DNA from: Phocoena phocoena
Taxonomy: Eukaryota > Chordata > Mammalia > Artiodactyla > Phocoenidae
Direction of reading: 5' to 3'
Assembly: GCF_963924675.1 (NCBI RefSeq)
Contig: NC_089220.1
Coordinates: 83,765,168 to 83,829,167 of the forward strand
DNA length: 64,000 bases
Shown: one piece after another, positions 36,155-47,848 of the stretch
Position numbering within the stretch: the first letter of the stretch is position 1
How the letters are laid out: each line of letters begins with the position of its first letter
Notes under the pieces: generated by a model
What the model saw: only the letters and a program-made list of their open reading frames with translations
The model's database searches: none
What the model was told of the DNA's origin: nothing
Position numbers and translations under genes: made by a program

Positions 36155-36459
36155 TAAATTAAGGTCTTCTCATTGTCTTTAGTTTTGAATCTGCTCTCCA
36201 GCTCTGAATGTGACAGTTAAGGTACTAAATTTCTGTTCTATATATGACTAGACTATAATAAATAAAAATGTCTAAAAATATCTGAATACAGACATTTTCT
36301 ATTTTAAATAGTAGTCACTTTTGATCATATCATTCTTATTTATCTAATGTACTAACGTGGGGCAGGGGAGGGGATCAATTTTATGTAATAAATGCCTTGT
36401 TGTAAATAGTCTTATAAAAATATAATATGTTGAGCTGTTTTAATAAGCTCCTGTCCTAA
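36155..36459. other. Intergenic, nothing recognised
   Basis: AT-rich. Possibly the beginning of the adjacent L1 fragment. Confidence 0.4.
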
Positions 36460-37460
36460 AGTGGGAAAATATTTTTATCTATAACTAAATTCCAGCAGCC
36501 ACACACACCAAAAAGGTTGATATATTTAACCACATTGAAAAGAAAATATCCCCACATGGCAAAAATACTATAAGCAAAGTCATAAAACAATGTAAAATTT
36601 GGGGAAAGTTTTGCAACTTGCATTGTTAAAAGCGAGTTTTCCTCTTATACAAAGAACTCTCAGAAATAAAACAAAAACAAAACCCCACTAATAACCCAAT
36701 AGAAACATGAGCAAAGAATATAAAAGACCACACAGAGAAAAGAAATACAGTGGGCCTTAAATGTATGATAAGATGTTCAATCTCATTCATCAAATAAGGG
36801 TAAATTAAAACTACACTGAAAACATATTTCACTAAGACTTTTAAACTTATGATAACACACGCTGTAGGTGAGGGTGTGGAGAAAATTAGGAGGATAATGT
36901 GGGACAACCTCTGCAGAGAGCAGCTTGACAATCTCTCTCAAAACTGAAAATGCATTTAACTTTCCACCCAGCAATTCTACTTCTAGGAATTTACCTTAGA
37001 GATATAACTTATGTGCATAGTGACATGTATACTAGGTTATTCATTGCATTATTGTTTGTAATAGCAAAAATGTTGGAAACAACTTAAATGTTCATAGATA
37101 AGAGGACTGGATAATTAATTTATGGCTCATTCATAGAGTGAAACACTCTCATATTATGAAAAAAATTTTTTTTAATGAGGAAGCTCTCTGTGAGCTGATA
37201 TAGAAAGATCCTCAACCTATATATTAAGGGGGAAAAGCAAGATGCAGACCAGTGTGAGCTGTATGCTACACTGTGTAAAAGAGAGATTATTCCTATGTGC
37301 TTATTGGCACATAAAGAAACTCAGACTAATAACAATGGAGGAGAACAGATGGGAACCGGTGGCTAAGAGATGCCATAGAAGGGAGACTTTTGTGAAAATG
37401 TTTCAAATTTCTCCTGATGTTTTAGCCTTGTTAATGTATTGTCTATGCAATAAGTTAAAT
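36460..37460 (+). mobile_element. Old L1 fragment (ORF2 end to 3'UTR)
   Basis: 'ccaatagaaacatgagcaaa', 'aatctcattcatcaaataag', 'tgtaggtgagggtgtggaga' and 'tccacccagcaattctactt' are L1 ORF2/3'UTR landmarks in forward order. No intact frame. Confidence 0.75.
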
Positions 37461-38214
37461 TTTTAGAAGTAACGAGATCTCAGTGAACTTTTAATTCAAC
37501 TTTGGTGGGATGATGATGGTGTAAGGAAAATGTGAATTTTCATGACTAGTGACATAACTGTGTGGTACAGACCGTCTTGTATGGCTCACTGATTGCTTCT
37601 TCTGCTCAAATCTTGTCTCCCCAGTGAAACCCACGGCACTCGCCTCTTCTGGAGCCTCTGCAGGGTCTAACCTAGGCATCCGTCCAGGGTCTGAGGACAA
37701 CTTGTCCATTGATTAGGCCTCTGACTTTCATCTTTTTTCATCATGAGCACCTGTTATGCGTTTCCACTTCTTCCTTTCAAGTAAATCAAAATATTAGAGT
37801 GAAAGGACAAGTGAGGTAGAAAGTTGCCAGGTAAATTTGGCCTCCTCAGTGTGTATCTTCAGGTTAAAAATAAGGGCAGTCTCCATCTCACTGATGAAAA
37901 TGTGTTTGCTTTCTGTTCAATTACCTATTGTATGTTGGATGGTATTTTCTGGTTCAAATGGCTGTCTATATCAAATGCCAACATTTAAAAATCTATTTCC
38001 TCGCTATAATAAAAAATCTATTTCCTCCGCTCCTGTTTCAATGTCGACAACTCTATTGTTAGAATCTGCAAGTTGGTGTCTTTCCAGCCAAAAGATAATT
38101 CAGATGAGATGTTTGATTTTACGATATAAATGTGATCTCACTCCTCCGTGTGAGCTGCTTCCTGAAAAATCACTTAGTAGAGCAAAGAGAAAAAGACATG
38201 AAGAGTCCAGCAAG
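37461..38214. other. Intergenic with a 16-bp tandem duplication
   Basis: The word aaaaatctatttcctc occurs twice in a row (from 37987 and from 38011). A long open frame crosses into the next GC-rich patch, but it has no ATG at its start. Confidence 0.4.
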
Positions 38215-38500
38215 TGCTGTGCTGACCGCTGGGTTTGGCGGTGGCAGAGGCAGCCAAGTCTGAAATACTCCCGCCACGGGCGGAGGGGGCTCCCGGATCC
38301 CCTCCAAGAGGTGGAAACCCGCCCTCTACCTTTGGTGGAGGGAGTGGGTCCCGCCCTCAGGATCCGCAGAGAATCGTCTTAGGCAAAGCGTCCTAGCCTC
38401 GTGCGTCTCCGGAGTCCGGGTGTAAAGGGCAGCTTACAGCCCTGCCCGCCCGCTGCTTCCTGGTGGGGAAGTCTGGGCGAGCAGTAGCGAGCCAGGGGGG
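38215..38500. promoter_or_regulatory. GC-rich, CpG-containing patch
   Basis: A local rise in GC and CpG ('cccgccacgggcggaggggg', 'cctcgtgcgtctccggagtc') in otherwise AT-rich DNA. Too weak to call a firm promoter. See findings. Confidence 0.3.
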
Positions 38501-38754
38501 CAGAGAAGTATGGTGAGAAGGATGTCATCTGCCACCCTCCAGGCTGGATCCTCAGGGCTCAGCCTGGACAACCCAGTCCCCTGGCCGCACATGGCCCCTC
38601 CGCCAGGGCAGAAAGAGGGCGCTCAGGGCTGGATCCCCAGGTTTTAGCACCCTCTTCCCTCCCACTTCACAACCTTTTCTTTTCCCAGCCCCAGGGTTCC
38701 CTTTTTCTAATTCATTTCCCACTAGAGAAACTCTAGAACACATATGCTCGGGCA

Positions 38755-39490
38755 AGCTATTTGGGGTCAATTAATTAATCTGGCTGGGACTCAGTTTCCT
38801 GTTTTTTTATAGTAATATCAAACTTTACAACCTTTAGAAAACTATTGGGTAGTTTCCTATAAAGTTAAATATACACTTACTCTATTCAACTCCTAAGTAT
38901 TTACCCAAGAGAAACTAAAATCTGCGTTCACTGAAACACTTGTCTATAAATGTTCATAGCAGCTTAATTCACAATAGCCAAAGACTAGAAACAACTCGAA
39001 TGTCCATCAGCGAGTAAACTGGAAACACATTGTAATGTATTCATGCAATAGAATACTACTCAGCAATAAAAGGAACAACTACTGATACATGGTTCAGCAT
39101 GAGCGAATCTCAAAAGGATTATACTAAATAAGCCAGACTCTATGATTCCATTTATAGGAAGTTTCTAGAAAAAGCAAAGTGGATCTATGGTCTAAGGAAT
39201 CAGAACAGTGGTTTCTTTGGATGGTAAAGACTGAGAAGGGCAGAGGGAACTTTCTGGAGTGATGGAAATGTTCTATAGCTTGATTGAGGTGAAGGTTACA
39301 TGAGTATATACATTAGTCAAAAGTCATATAATTGTACTTTAAATTTTGTGTGTTGTATTTTACGTAAATTAAACTTCAAGTTAAAAATATCTTTGGAAAA
39401 ATAATAGGACCTATCTTACAGGGTTGTAATTATTAAATGAGTGAATATGTAAAGTGTTTAGAGCAATATCTGGTACATGGATATTACCAT
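38755..39490 (+). repeat. MIR SINE split by an L1 insertion
   Basis: The left half (38755-38815, 'ctgggactcagtttcctgtt') and the right half (39405-39490, 'tcttacagggttgtaattat', 'ttagagcaatatctggtaca') form one forward MIR with the L1 piece between them. Confidence 0.65.
38820..39400 (+). mobile_element. Old L1 3' fragment
   Basis: 'ttcatagcagcttaattcac', 'caatagaatactactcagca' and 'ggagtgatggaaatgttcta' are L1 3' landmarks in forward orientation, ending in an A-rich run. Confidence 0.8.
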
Positions 39491-39589
39491 ATAAGTATTT
39501 ATATAGTATTTATAGTAGTATATACATGTAGCATTTATATATAGTATTAATAATTAATCTGATATCTGTGGCATTGTGGGAAAGACATT

Positions 39590-40025
39590 TTATTTTAAAG
39601 TACTATATGTCAGAATTTTTTTTACTTTATTAATATATTTTATTTAACCCAATATATCCAAAACATTTTCATTTCAATATGTAATCAACATCAACTTATT
39701 AATGAGCTATTTACATTCTTTTTTCATAAGTCTTCAAAATTCTGTGTGTATTTTGCCGTCACATCTCAATTTGGATACTAAATTTTCATCACAAATACTT
39801 AATCTGTATTTAGATTTTATAAAAGGTACAGTTGAAAAAGTAGATTCACATATCTAAGTTGCTCCAAAGATGCTTAAAATTTCTCCAAGAGTTGTATCAA
39901 GTATCAGTTTTTAACTGTAAATTAAATACAATAAAATGAAATTTAAAATGTGGTTCCTCAGTCACACTAGCCATGTTTCAAGGGCTCGACAGACAAATGT
40001 GGATAGTGGCTACTGTATAGGACAT
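39590..40025 (+). mobile_element. Non-autonomous DNA transposon, same family as 33182-33469
   Basis: 'cttattaatgagctatttac' and 'tagtggctactgtataggac' match the complement of the copy near 33.2-33.5 kb. The middle portion (about 39780-39940) is an extra, AT-rich stretch absent from the other copy. Confidence 0.55.
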
Positions 40026-40462
40026 CATGTTCATTCAGGTATTCATCCTTAGCACCAGAAGAGACTGTTAAACTTGGAGGCAACAGAATTTTCTATAAAG
40101 GAATTCACACTGGAGGAGGTGGAATCACTTTACCACCGTCCCAACCTTGTAGGGAGTTGTGAGGATTAAATGGGGCTGTGTATCTCAGCTACATTTGTAT
40201 TTGAGTAATAATAATATAAATACAGATAGTTAAGTCACCCAGTTTAACTTTCTGATGTAATTTCTATATCTGAGAAATGTTGCTTCAAGTCCACATATCA
40301 AAGAACCACAGAATGATGCAAGGGACATCACACATGCAACAATTCCATGACAAATACTCATAGATGCACCAAAAGACATCACATCAGATGTGGCTATTTA
40401 AACTGCCCCTCTAAGAGGCTGCTTGTGACAGGAGAAGGAGCTTGACGGCCTTGGTTTGAAGG
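40026..40462. other. Intergenic, nothing recognised
   Basis: No exon. Its right end may belong to the MIR that hosts the next SINE. Confidence 0.4.
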
Positions 40463-40476
40463 CTGGTTCAGCTTTT

Positions 40477-40807
40477 TTAAAAATAAATTTATTTATTTAT
40501 TTATTTTTGGCTGTGCTGGGTCTTTGTGGCTGCACTTGGGCTTTTCTCTAATTGCGGTGAGCAAGGGCTACTCTTCGTTGTGGCGCGCGGGCTTCTCATT
40601 GTGGTGGCTTCTCTTTGTTGCGGAGCATGGGCTCTAGGCGCGTGGTCTCAGTAGTTGTGGCTCGCGGGGTCTAGAGCGCAGGGTCTGTAGTTGTGGCGCA
40701 CAGGTTTAGCTGCTCCGTGGCATGTGGGATCTTCCCGGACCAGGGCTCGAACCCGTATCCCCTGCGTTGGCAGGCGGATTCTTAACCACTGTGCCACCAG
40801 GGAAGCC
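40477..40807 (-). mobile_element. CHR SINE, long type
   Basis: TTTA tail left, 'gtgctgggtctttgtggctg' body, and head complement 'tgccaccagggaagcccc' right. The 14 bases before it (ctggttcagctttt, 40463-40476) are duplicated not at its own right end but at 42041-42054, after a second SINE head. Confidence 0.92.
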
Positions 40808-41986
40808 CCCCCACCTACATCTTGATCACAGGTTGAGCAGAGTTGAGAATAAACTATTGTCTTCATTTTTAAGTACACACTGTGCTTGAGAAAGTAGTAA
40901 TCAATCAACAACTGGAACCAAGTCTTCTTACCTATCAATCTCCACTGCCTTACAGAGTTTCTGTCATATTTCTGTCAAATTTGAGTAGACACTCAAATTT
41001 GTGTAGACCAGATGAATGAATTTCTTAAGCATCTACTATGAAGGCACTGTGCTTGATGTCGTAGGCATGGAGGGGAGATGTAAAGACGTTTTAGAGCCTT
41101 TTTTTGGTCCTCAGAACTAGGTGGGGAGAGCTGACAAATTTATATGTAGACATACCTAACAAAACGAGGCAGCATAAGAAAAGAGCCAGATGAGTGGAAG
41201 TGACAACGTGCTTTAGGAGTTGAAAGACCATTGAGCTCCCTCTGGGGTCTGGTTTTGTACCAAAGGAGAACAGTATCTGCAGATGGGCTGGATGCAGAAA
41301 GGAGGAGAGGGCATTCTGCCACAAAGAGCAGGATGGTGCTTGACACCGCGGATAGGAGCTCTGCCACTTACTGGTTGTATGTTTCTGGGTGAGTAACCTG
41401 TGTGTGCCTCAGCTTCCTGCTCTGTAAAGCAGGAGTAGTACCTCTTACCTTATAGGGTTGTTATGAGCATTAAATGAGTTACTATGTATAAAGCACTTAG
41501 AACAGTGCCTGGCACGGCGTCAGTACTGTGTGTTAGCTATTCTTAATATTATTCTTCCTAACAGAATTTTAAAATTCAGTAAGAAATTATTCAAAATGAA
41601 AATCAGTGAGGGAAATAAAAACCTGAATTTTAACACAAGGTCTTAGGAGAATATGACTTAACCTAAGTTTACATCATAGCATTAACACTGATTTTGAGAG
41701 TCCCATGGTATCAGATGAAGATACTGCTGCTGAAATCATGGACAGTATGTGAATAGAACTTCATGGTTACATTTTATTTTTTAATTTGCAAAGTATTTTC
41801 ACTTACATTATCTCAAATATTGCATCAGCGTGCCCCCAGATCCTTCAGAAATCAGTGTGGCATCTAAGGTCAGGTCAGCTTCCCTCTGAGGGTTCAGAAA
41901 ATAATATACATTTTACTCTTTTCTTTTCCCAATTGAGCCTTAAACTGCCCCAAACACAAAAGATGAAGATGCACAGATTTCTGAGC
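40808..41986. other. DNA between two CHR SINE ends
   Basis: About 1.2 kb holding an L2-like scrap (41010-41090) and a MIR (41330-41555). The rest is unassigned. It separates a complete SINE from a SINE head that shares its outer TSD. Confidence 0.5.
41330..41555 (+). repeat. MIR SINE
   Basis: Forward MIR: 'ctctgccacttactggttgt', 'ttatagggttgttatgagca', 'cttagaacagtgcctggcac'. Confidence 0.85.
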
Positions 41987-42054
41987 TGTGTCTCCTGCAT
42001 TGGCAGCCAGATTCTTAACCACTGTGCCACCAGGGAAGTCCTGGTTCAGCTTTT
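41987..42054 (-). mobile_element. CHR SINE head fragment with orphan TSD
   Basis: Only the tRNA-like head complement remains ('gattcttaaccactgtgcca', 'ccagggaagtcc', ending at 42040). It is followed by ctggttcagctttt at 42041-42054, an exact copy of 40463-40476. Confidence 0.85.
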
Positions 42055-42180
42055 ATTACATGTGCTATTGAGGAAGTTATTTAATCTTCCTAAGCCTCAG
42101 TTTCCTTATCTGTAGAATGGGAACAACCCCATGTGGATTTTTGGAACAACTGGATGAGAGAAGACATGTGTTTCAGAAAT
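42041..42180 (+). repeat. MIR SINE part
   Basis: 'ttgaggaagttatttaatct', 'agcctcagtttccttatctg' and 'tagaatgggaacaacccc' continue the MIR that begins left of the long CHR SINE at 40477. Confidence 0.65.
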
Positions 42181-42959
42181 AAAAACTGTTGCTGATCTCT
42201 GCAGAGCGTGATTGCTGGTGATGAGAGGGTCTTGGTTGAGCAGGTTGTCTGGTGTGGTTGAAAGCATGTGTTCCCATGAGCAGTTAAGGAAAGCATTACC
42301 CAGCTATTCTCTGCCGGAGGAAGGGGGAGAGTTGCAGAAGCCCAGAGGAAGATCTTGGAGGGAGTGCCTGGGGTTGGGCAAGATTCAGAGGCCTCTCAAG
42401 AAAGGGTGGATGAGGAACAGCCAAAAAGGCAACTAAGGGAAGAGATGTCTAACGGAATGAAATGCTGCACCCTGTGCTGTATGTATAAAATTCCCTCTTT
42501 GCTTGGTCTCCCCTGTAAGCCGTCAAAAAAAACCCTACAAGATTTACTAAAGCTCTTGTGTAAGTGGATTTTTTTGGAGAGGGGTGAGAGGAATTGCTAA
42601 GTCCTGCTTCAAGAGTGACACAGGGAGGAAAGATAGGCTGCAAACATCCAAATCTGGGTTACCCATGCGCCTTGCACAGTCCTGGGTTCAGGTAACGCGC
42701 TTAAAAAAACGACACATTTTATACCGTGTTACGCGTGTGTACACGCCTGGCGGAAGAACCTGCCTCACTCCGCGCTGTGGGCTCGGGTTAGTGCTCCAAC
42801 ACAAATGTTTCTGTAACAATCAGGGTGTCTTTGCACCTCCAGGTGGGCGCGCAGGCGGTGGGGATGTGGCTACAGCAGGCACCGGTTCTGCCTCGCCAGT
42901 GGACCAGCAAAACCCCTCTTTGGAGTACAAATTACTCCCTCCTACATAGCTTCAGGCTG
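42181..42959. other. Intergenic, upstream of orphan CpG island
   Basis: Unique-looking. CpG density begins to rise near 42690. A tataaaa-like word at 42483 is noted but unsupported. Confidence 0.4.
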
Positions 42960-43490
42960 GTGGGAGGCGCTGGGCAGGGAGCACCGAGCAACCTCCCAGC
43001 TGTCGCGCCCCGCCGCGGCCTGGTGTGACTCCCGTGCGCCGCGCAGATCCAGGTCCCCCTCCGGGATCTGGCCACAGGGGCCCATAACCCGGGCGGGTGA
43101 CAGGACCCTGTGAGCTCCGCGAGCTTTCCGCGCTGCGGCCCCTTACTCGTGACTCTGGCCTCACGCCCGCCAGCCGCCCAGACTCCCCACCACGAGAGCC
43201 GGAGAGTGAGCCGGGACACGTTCCACGGCCCCGCGCGCTCTTCCCCGGGGCCGGGCCAGGGTCAAGTTTTCCGCTCTGTCCGCTCGCAGCGCCGCCTTCT
43301 GGCGCTGAGCCGGCGGGAACGTGCCTGAGGCTCCAAAGCGGATCTCGCACTGCCTGTTCCGTCGCCACCGACTAGGCGGAGACTGGGCGCCCGCTTGGAC
43401 CCGGAGGCCGCGAGGGGCGGGGCCGCCGGCTGGGTGGCCGCCCGGGGCCGCCCCTGGGGCCTGCGCTCTGCCAGGTCGGAACAGAATGTT
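42960..43490. promoter_or_regulatory. Orphan CpG island
   Basis: About 530 bases with very high GC and roughly seven CpG per 60 bases by eye (8 in 43201-43260, 9 in 43381-43440). The surrounding intergenic DNA has far fewer. GC boxes (gggcggggcc at 43416) are present. There is no recognised gene within 35 kb upstream. It is a candidate promoter for an unannotated, perhaps non-coding, transcript; the direction is unknown. Confidence 0.6.
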
Positions 43491-44390
43491 TTAGACCCGA
43501 GTTTTAAGACGACGCTCCGATGTTGCTTGGATTGGACAGCAGTGTGTTAAATAGGGTCAACAGCTTCAGTGAGCTCAGCTGGTGACGAGAGCCAAGCCTT
43601 CTTCCGAGCAGGTCTCAGAGCAGCCCTCCAACCCACCGAGGAGATCAGGAGTTCTTGACCTCTCCCCATGTCCGCACCCCACCCTCGTCTGCCCTGCCCC
43701 TCTGTCCCGCAGACCTCTATTTGGGGGCTAATCATGAACTCTCCTGGCTCTGACACCCTCACCTGTTGAGTGTCCATCTGTACGGACCTGGGGTTTGCCC
43801 TCTTGGTCTTTGTCCTCCTGCCCTGCCCTCCTCCTCCCTCCCATCACCTTGTCTTCCCCAGTGACCCAGTCTCCCCTAGATCTTTCCTCAGCCCCACCCC
43901 TGACCCTCATCACAGCTCAAGCTCACTCAGAAGCTTTAGCAATAACCCTAGCAGGTAGTCAACTCCCATCCCCATTCTCATCACTGTTTCCCAGTCTTCA
44001 CAACTCTGTGGCTATTTCTGGCTCCCTATTCCCCCACCTCACTAACCTCCATCCTTAACATGTGCCCCAAACCATGCCCTCCCCCAGCTGTCATCAAGGT
44101 TCTGACTCAGGCCTCCGCCACACCTCCCTTGAATCTGGAATCAGTGTCCCAGTTCAGCACAGGAACTTCTGACCCAGCCTGATGGAATTTGTGTGACCCA
44201 CTGGTGTCCCCAGGTGAGCCTCCAGCTCCTGTCCTGGCCTGGGCCCCATTCGCAGCTGTGTCCTCACTTGTGCTCACAGAACTATCAGTGGCATCTGGAG
44301 GTCTGGCTGAATCCATTCTTCTTGTCCAGCAGGCCTGCTGGGGTCCACAGAGCAGATTCAGGTTCCTGCTTTTTTTGTCCAAAGGTTTGA
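43491..44390. other. Intergenic, downstream of orphan CpG island
   Basis: Pyrimidine-rich unique-looking DNA. A good donor-like word (ccccaggtgagcc at 44207) is present but unpaired. Open frames of up to 90 codons are not convincing. Confidence 0.4.
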
Positions 44391-46470
44391 AGCCCTGTTT
44401 CTTTTTTCATTTTTTAAAATTTTATTGAAGTATAGTTGATTTACAATGTTGTGTTAATTTCTGCGGTACAGCAAAGTGACTCAGTTATACATATATATAT
44501 AGTCTTTTTCGCATTCTTTTCCATTATGGTTTATCACAGGGTATTGAATATAGTTTCCTTGCTATACAGTAGGACCTTGTTGTTTATCCATCCTATACAT
44601 ACTAGTTTGCATCTGCTAATCCCAAACTCTCAGTCCTTCCCTCCCCCAGCCTCTGTTCCCCTTAGCAACCACTAGTCTGTTCTCTATGTCTGTGAGTCTG
44701 TTTTTGTTTTGTAGATATGTTCATTTGTGTCGTATTTTGGATTCCACATATAAGTGATATCATATGGTATTTGTCTTTCTCTTCCTGACTTACTTCACTT
44801 CGTATGACAATCTCTAGGTCCATCCATGTTCCTGCAAATGGCATTATTTTATTCTTTTTTTTACAGCTGAGTAATATTCCATTGTATATACATATACCAC
44901 ATCTTCTTTATCCATTCATCTGTTGAGGGACATTTAGGTTGTTTCCATGTCTTGGCTATTGTAAATCATGCTACTATGAACATAGGGGTGCATGTATCTT
45001 TTCAAATTATAGTTTTGTCTGGGACTATGCCCAGGAGTGGGATTGCTGGATCATATGGCAAATCTATTTTTAGTTTTTTGAGGAATCTCCATACTGTTTT
45101 CCATAATGGCTGCACCAATTTTCATTCCCAAAAGCAGTTAAGAGGGTTACCTTTTCTCCACACCCTCTCCAACATTTATTATTTGTAGACTTTTTAATAA
45201 CAGCAACTCTGACTGATGTGAGGTGGTACCTCATTGTAGTTTTGATCTGCATTTCTCTAATAATTTGTGATGTGAGCATCTTTTCATGTACCTATTGGCC
45301 ATCTGTATGTCTTCTCTGGAGAAATGTCTATTTAGGTCTTCTGCCCATTTTTAGATTGGGTTGTTTTTCTGTTATTGAGTTATATGAGCTGTTTGTATAT
45401 TTTGGAAGTTAAGCCTTTGTCGGTCGCATCATTTGCAAATATTTTCTCCTAGTCCATAGGTTGTCTTTTCGTTTTGTTTATGGTTTCCTTTGCTGTAGAA
45501 GCTTGTAAGTTTCATTAGGTCCCATTTGTTTATTTTTGCTTTTATTTCTATTGCCTTGGGAGATTGACTTAAGAAAACATCGGTATGATTTATGTCAGAG
45601 AATGTTCTGCCTTTGTTCTCTTATAGGAGTTTTATGGTGTCATGTCTTATATTTAAGTCTTTAAGCCATTCTGAATTTATTTTTGTGTATAGTGTGAAGG
45701 TGTGTTCTAACACATTGATTTACATGTGGCTGTTCAACTTTTCCAACACCACTTTCTGAAGAGGCTTTCTTTTCCCCATTGTATATTCTTGCCTCCTTTG
45801 TCCAAGATTCATAGTCCATAGGTGTGTGGGTTTATTTCTGAGCTCTCTATTCTGTTCCATTGAGCCATATGTCTGTTTTTGTGCCAATACCATGCTGTTT
45901 TGATTACTGTAGCTTTGTAGTATTGTCTGAAGTGTGAGAGGGTTATGCCTCCTGCTTTGTTCTTTTTTATAAGGATTGCTTTGGCAATTCTGGGTCTTTT
46001 TTGAGTCCATATAAATTTTAGAATTATTCGTTCTAGTTCTGTGAAAAATGTCATGGGTAATTTAATAGGGATCGCATTAAATTGCTTTGGGTAGTATGGC
46101 CATTTTAACAATATTAATTTTTCCAATCCAAGAGCATGGGATAACTTCCCATTTCTTTGAATCATCTTCAATTTCCTTTATTAATGTTTTGTAGTTCTCA
46201 GCATATAAGTCTTTCTCCTCCTTGGTGAGGTTTATTCCTAAGTATTTTATTTTTTTCCTGTGATTTTAAAAGGGATTGTTTGCATTCCCTTTCTGATATT
46301 TCATTGCTAGTGTAAAGAAATGCAACAGATTTCTGTATGTTAATCTTGTATCCTGCTACCTTGCTGAATTCATTTATCAGTTCTAGTAGTTTTTATGTAT
46401 AGTCTTTAAAGTTTTCTATGTATAGTATCATGTCATCTGTATATAATGACAATCTGGAGCCCTGTTTCTT
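44391..46470 (-). mobile_element. 5'-truncated L1, about 2.05 kb, with 13-bp TSD
   Basis: The insertion spans 44404-46457 in reverse orientation, flanked by agccctgtttctt at 44391-44403 and 46458-46470. It holds the C-terminal part of ORF2 and the 3'UTR. The reverse frame at 45809-46171 reads like the L1 ORF2 thumb region ([31 protein letters not shown]). The frame shifts at about 45810-45840 and is not functional. Confidence 0.93.
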
Positions 46471-47334
46471 AATCTCACCTGCCATTGAGGGTCCTGCATC
46501 CTCCAAGGACGTCCTGGGATGATGGAAGTGGAGGAGAGCTTGCCTACCCTCCCAGCACAGCCAGGGATGCTCTTTGGTCAGCTAAACATTCCCACCAAGA
46601 ATTGGTAAAGGAAGCGAGGGCTGGTTTGATCCAGAGTCTCAACTGCCTGTTTCCTGAAGTTGATGATGACAACATATCCACTTTCTGAGCACCTACTGAG
46701 TGTATTAAGGGAAGATAATCACACTCTCCCCTGGCTTAGCTAAATCCTACCCCTTCCATCAAGGCCCAAGCTCCATGGGGCTGAGGGCTTAATTAAGAGC
46801 CTGCCTTTGTAACTTGCCATGATTTTCTCACTCTGTCCTTGCTTTCTTGAGAAAGAGCCAATAATGTTAACTCTGTCCCTTTGGTCAGCTCTGGAGCATC
46901 CCATCACACCTTAGGCTAGACAGCCAGTGGCATGCCAAGAGAGGCTGGACTTCGCTTTCCAGAGACACTCAGGATGTGTACCGTGGATGAGTGCCCAAGA
47001 AGATGTGTGTGTGCAGGTCTCTCATGCCCCATGAGGCCTCCACAGAGCTCTTCTTGCTCGTGACTGAGGACACAGTGTGTCCTGCCTCTGTATGAAGGCA
47101 GGAGTCCGTTCTTTCAGGGATACACACTAAAATAGTGCTTCTCACATTTTAGGATATTTTTTCTACCAGGAAAAACATTGGAGAAGGGGCCAACAGGAAG
47201 TGGCTAACTTTTCACTTTTCCAGGAAGTTCATTGATAATAATTACCATCTACCATCACTATCATTTCATTCATAAACAAACTCTTTTTAATTCTAAAATT
47301 ATGGTAAGGACATCATTGAAGGATTATTAATAGA
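46471..47334. other. Intergenic, nothing recognised
   Basis: No exon or repeat that I can name. Confidence 0.4.
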
Positions 47335-47469
47335 TTTTGCTTGTTTTTACTTTTTGCTTTGAAATGATTTCAAACTTAGAGACAGAAAAGTTGCAAGAGT
47401 AGTACAATAAACTCTTCACTCAGATTTGCCAATTACTAAAAATTTTGCTGTATTTGGTTTGTCATTTTC

Positions 47470-47506
47470 CACACACACACACACACACACACACGCACGC
47501 ATGTGC
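47470..47506 (+). repeat. (CA)n
   Basis: About 15 ca units followed by cgcacgcatgtgcg. Confidence 0.93.
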
Positions 47507-47699
47507 GCAGAGAGAAAATAGTCTAGATACATACATTTCTCATCTAAACTGTTTGAGAGTAAATTGTAGATATGGCATCTCTTAACCCTGAAATACCACA
47601 ATACTATTATCAAAATCAGGAAATTTAACATCTTTGGTACAATACTATTATCTAGTCTACATACCTTCTTCAAATTTTGCCAATTGTCCCAATAATGTC

Positions 47700-47848
47700 T
47701 CCTCCCCCATCCTCCTCCTCCTCCTCTCCCTCCTTCTCCTTCTCCTCCTTTCCTCTCTTCTTCCTCTCTTCCTCCTCTCCTCCTCCTCCTCTTTCTCATC
47801 CTTTCTTTCCTCTTCCCTCTCCTCCTCCTCCTCCTCCTTCTTCTTCTA
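47700..47848 (+). repeat. (TCC/CTT)n polypyrimidine tract
   Basis: About 148 bases almost entirely of C and T, mainly cctcctcct and cttct units, with a few A. Confidence 0.95.

Noticed and set aside
37837..38382. 181-codon open frame, the longest outside CHST14
   Set aside because: It does not begin with ATG, has no recognisable domain, contains a local 16-bp duplication, and has no splice or poly(A) context. Probably chance openness, though it overlaps the GC patch noted in findings.
45720..46171. Minus-strand L1 ORF2-like frames as a gene
   Set aside because: They are a 5'-truncated, frameshifted retrotransposon remnant with its own TSD; annotated as a mobile element instead.
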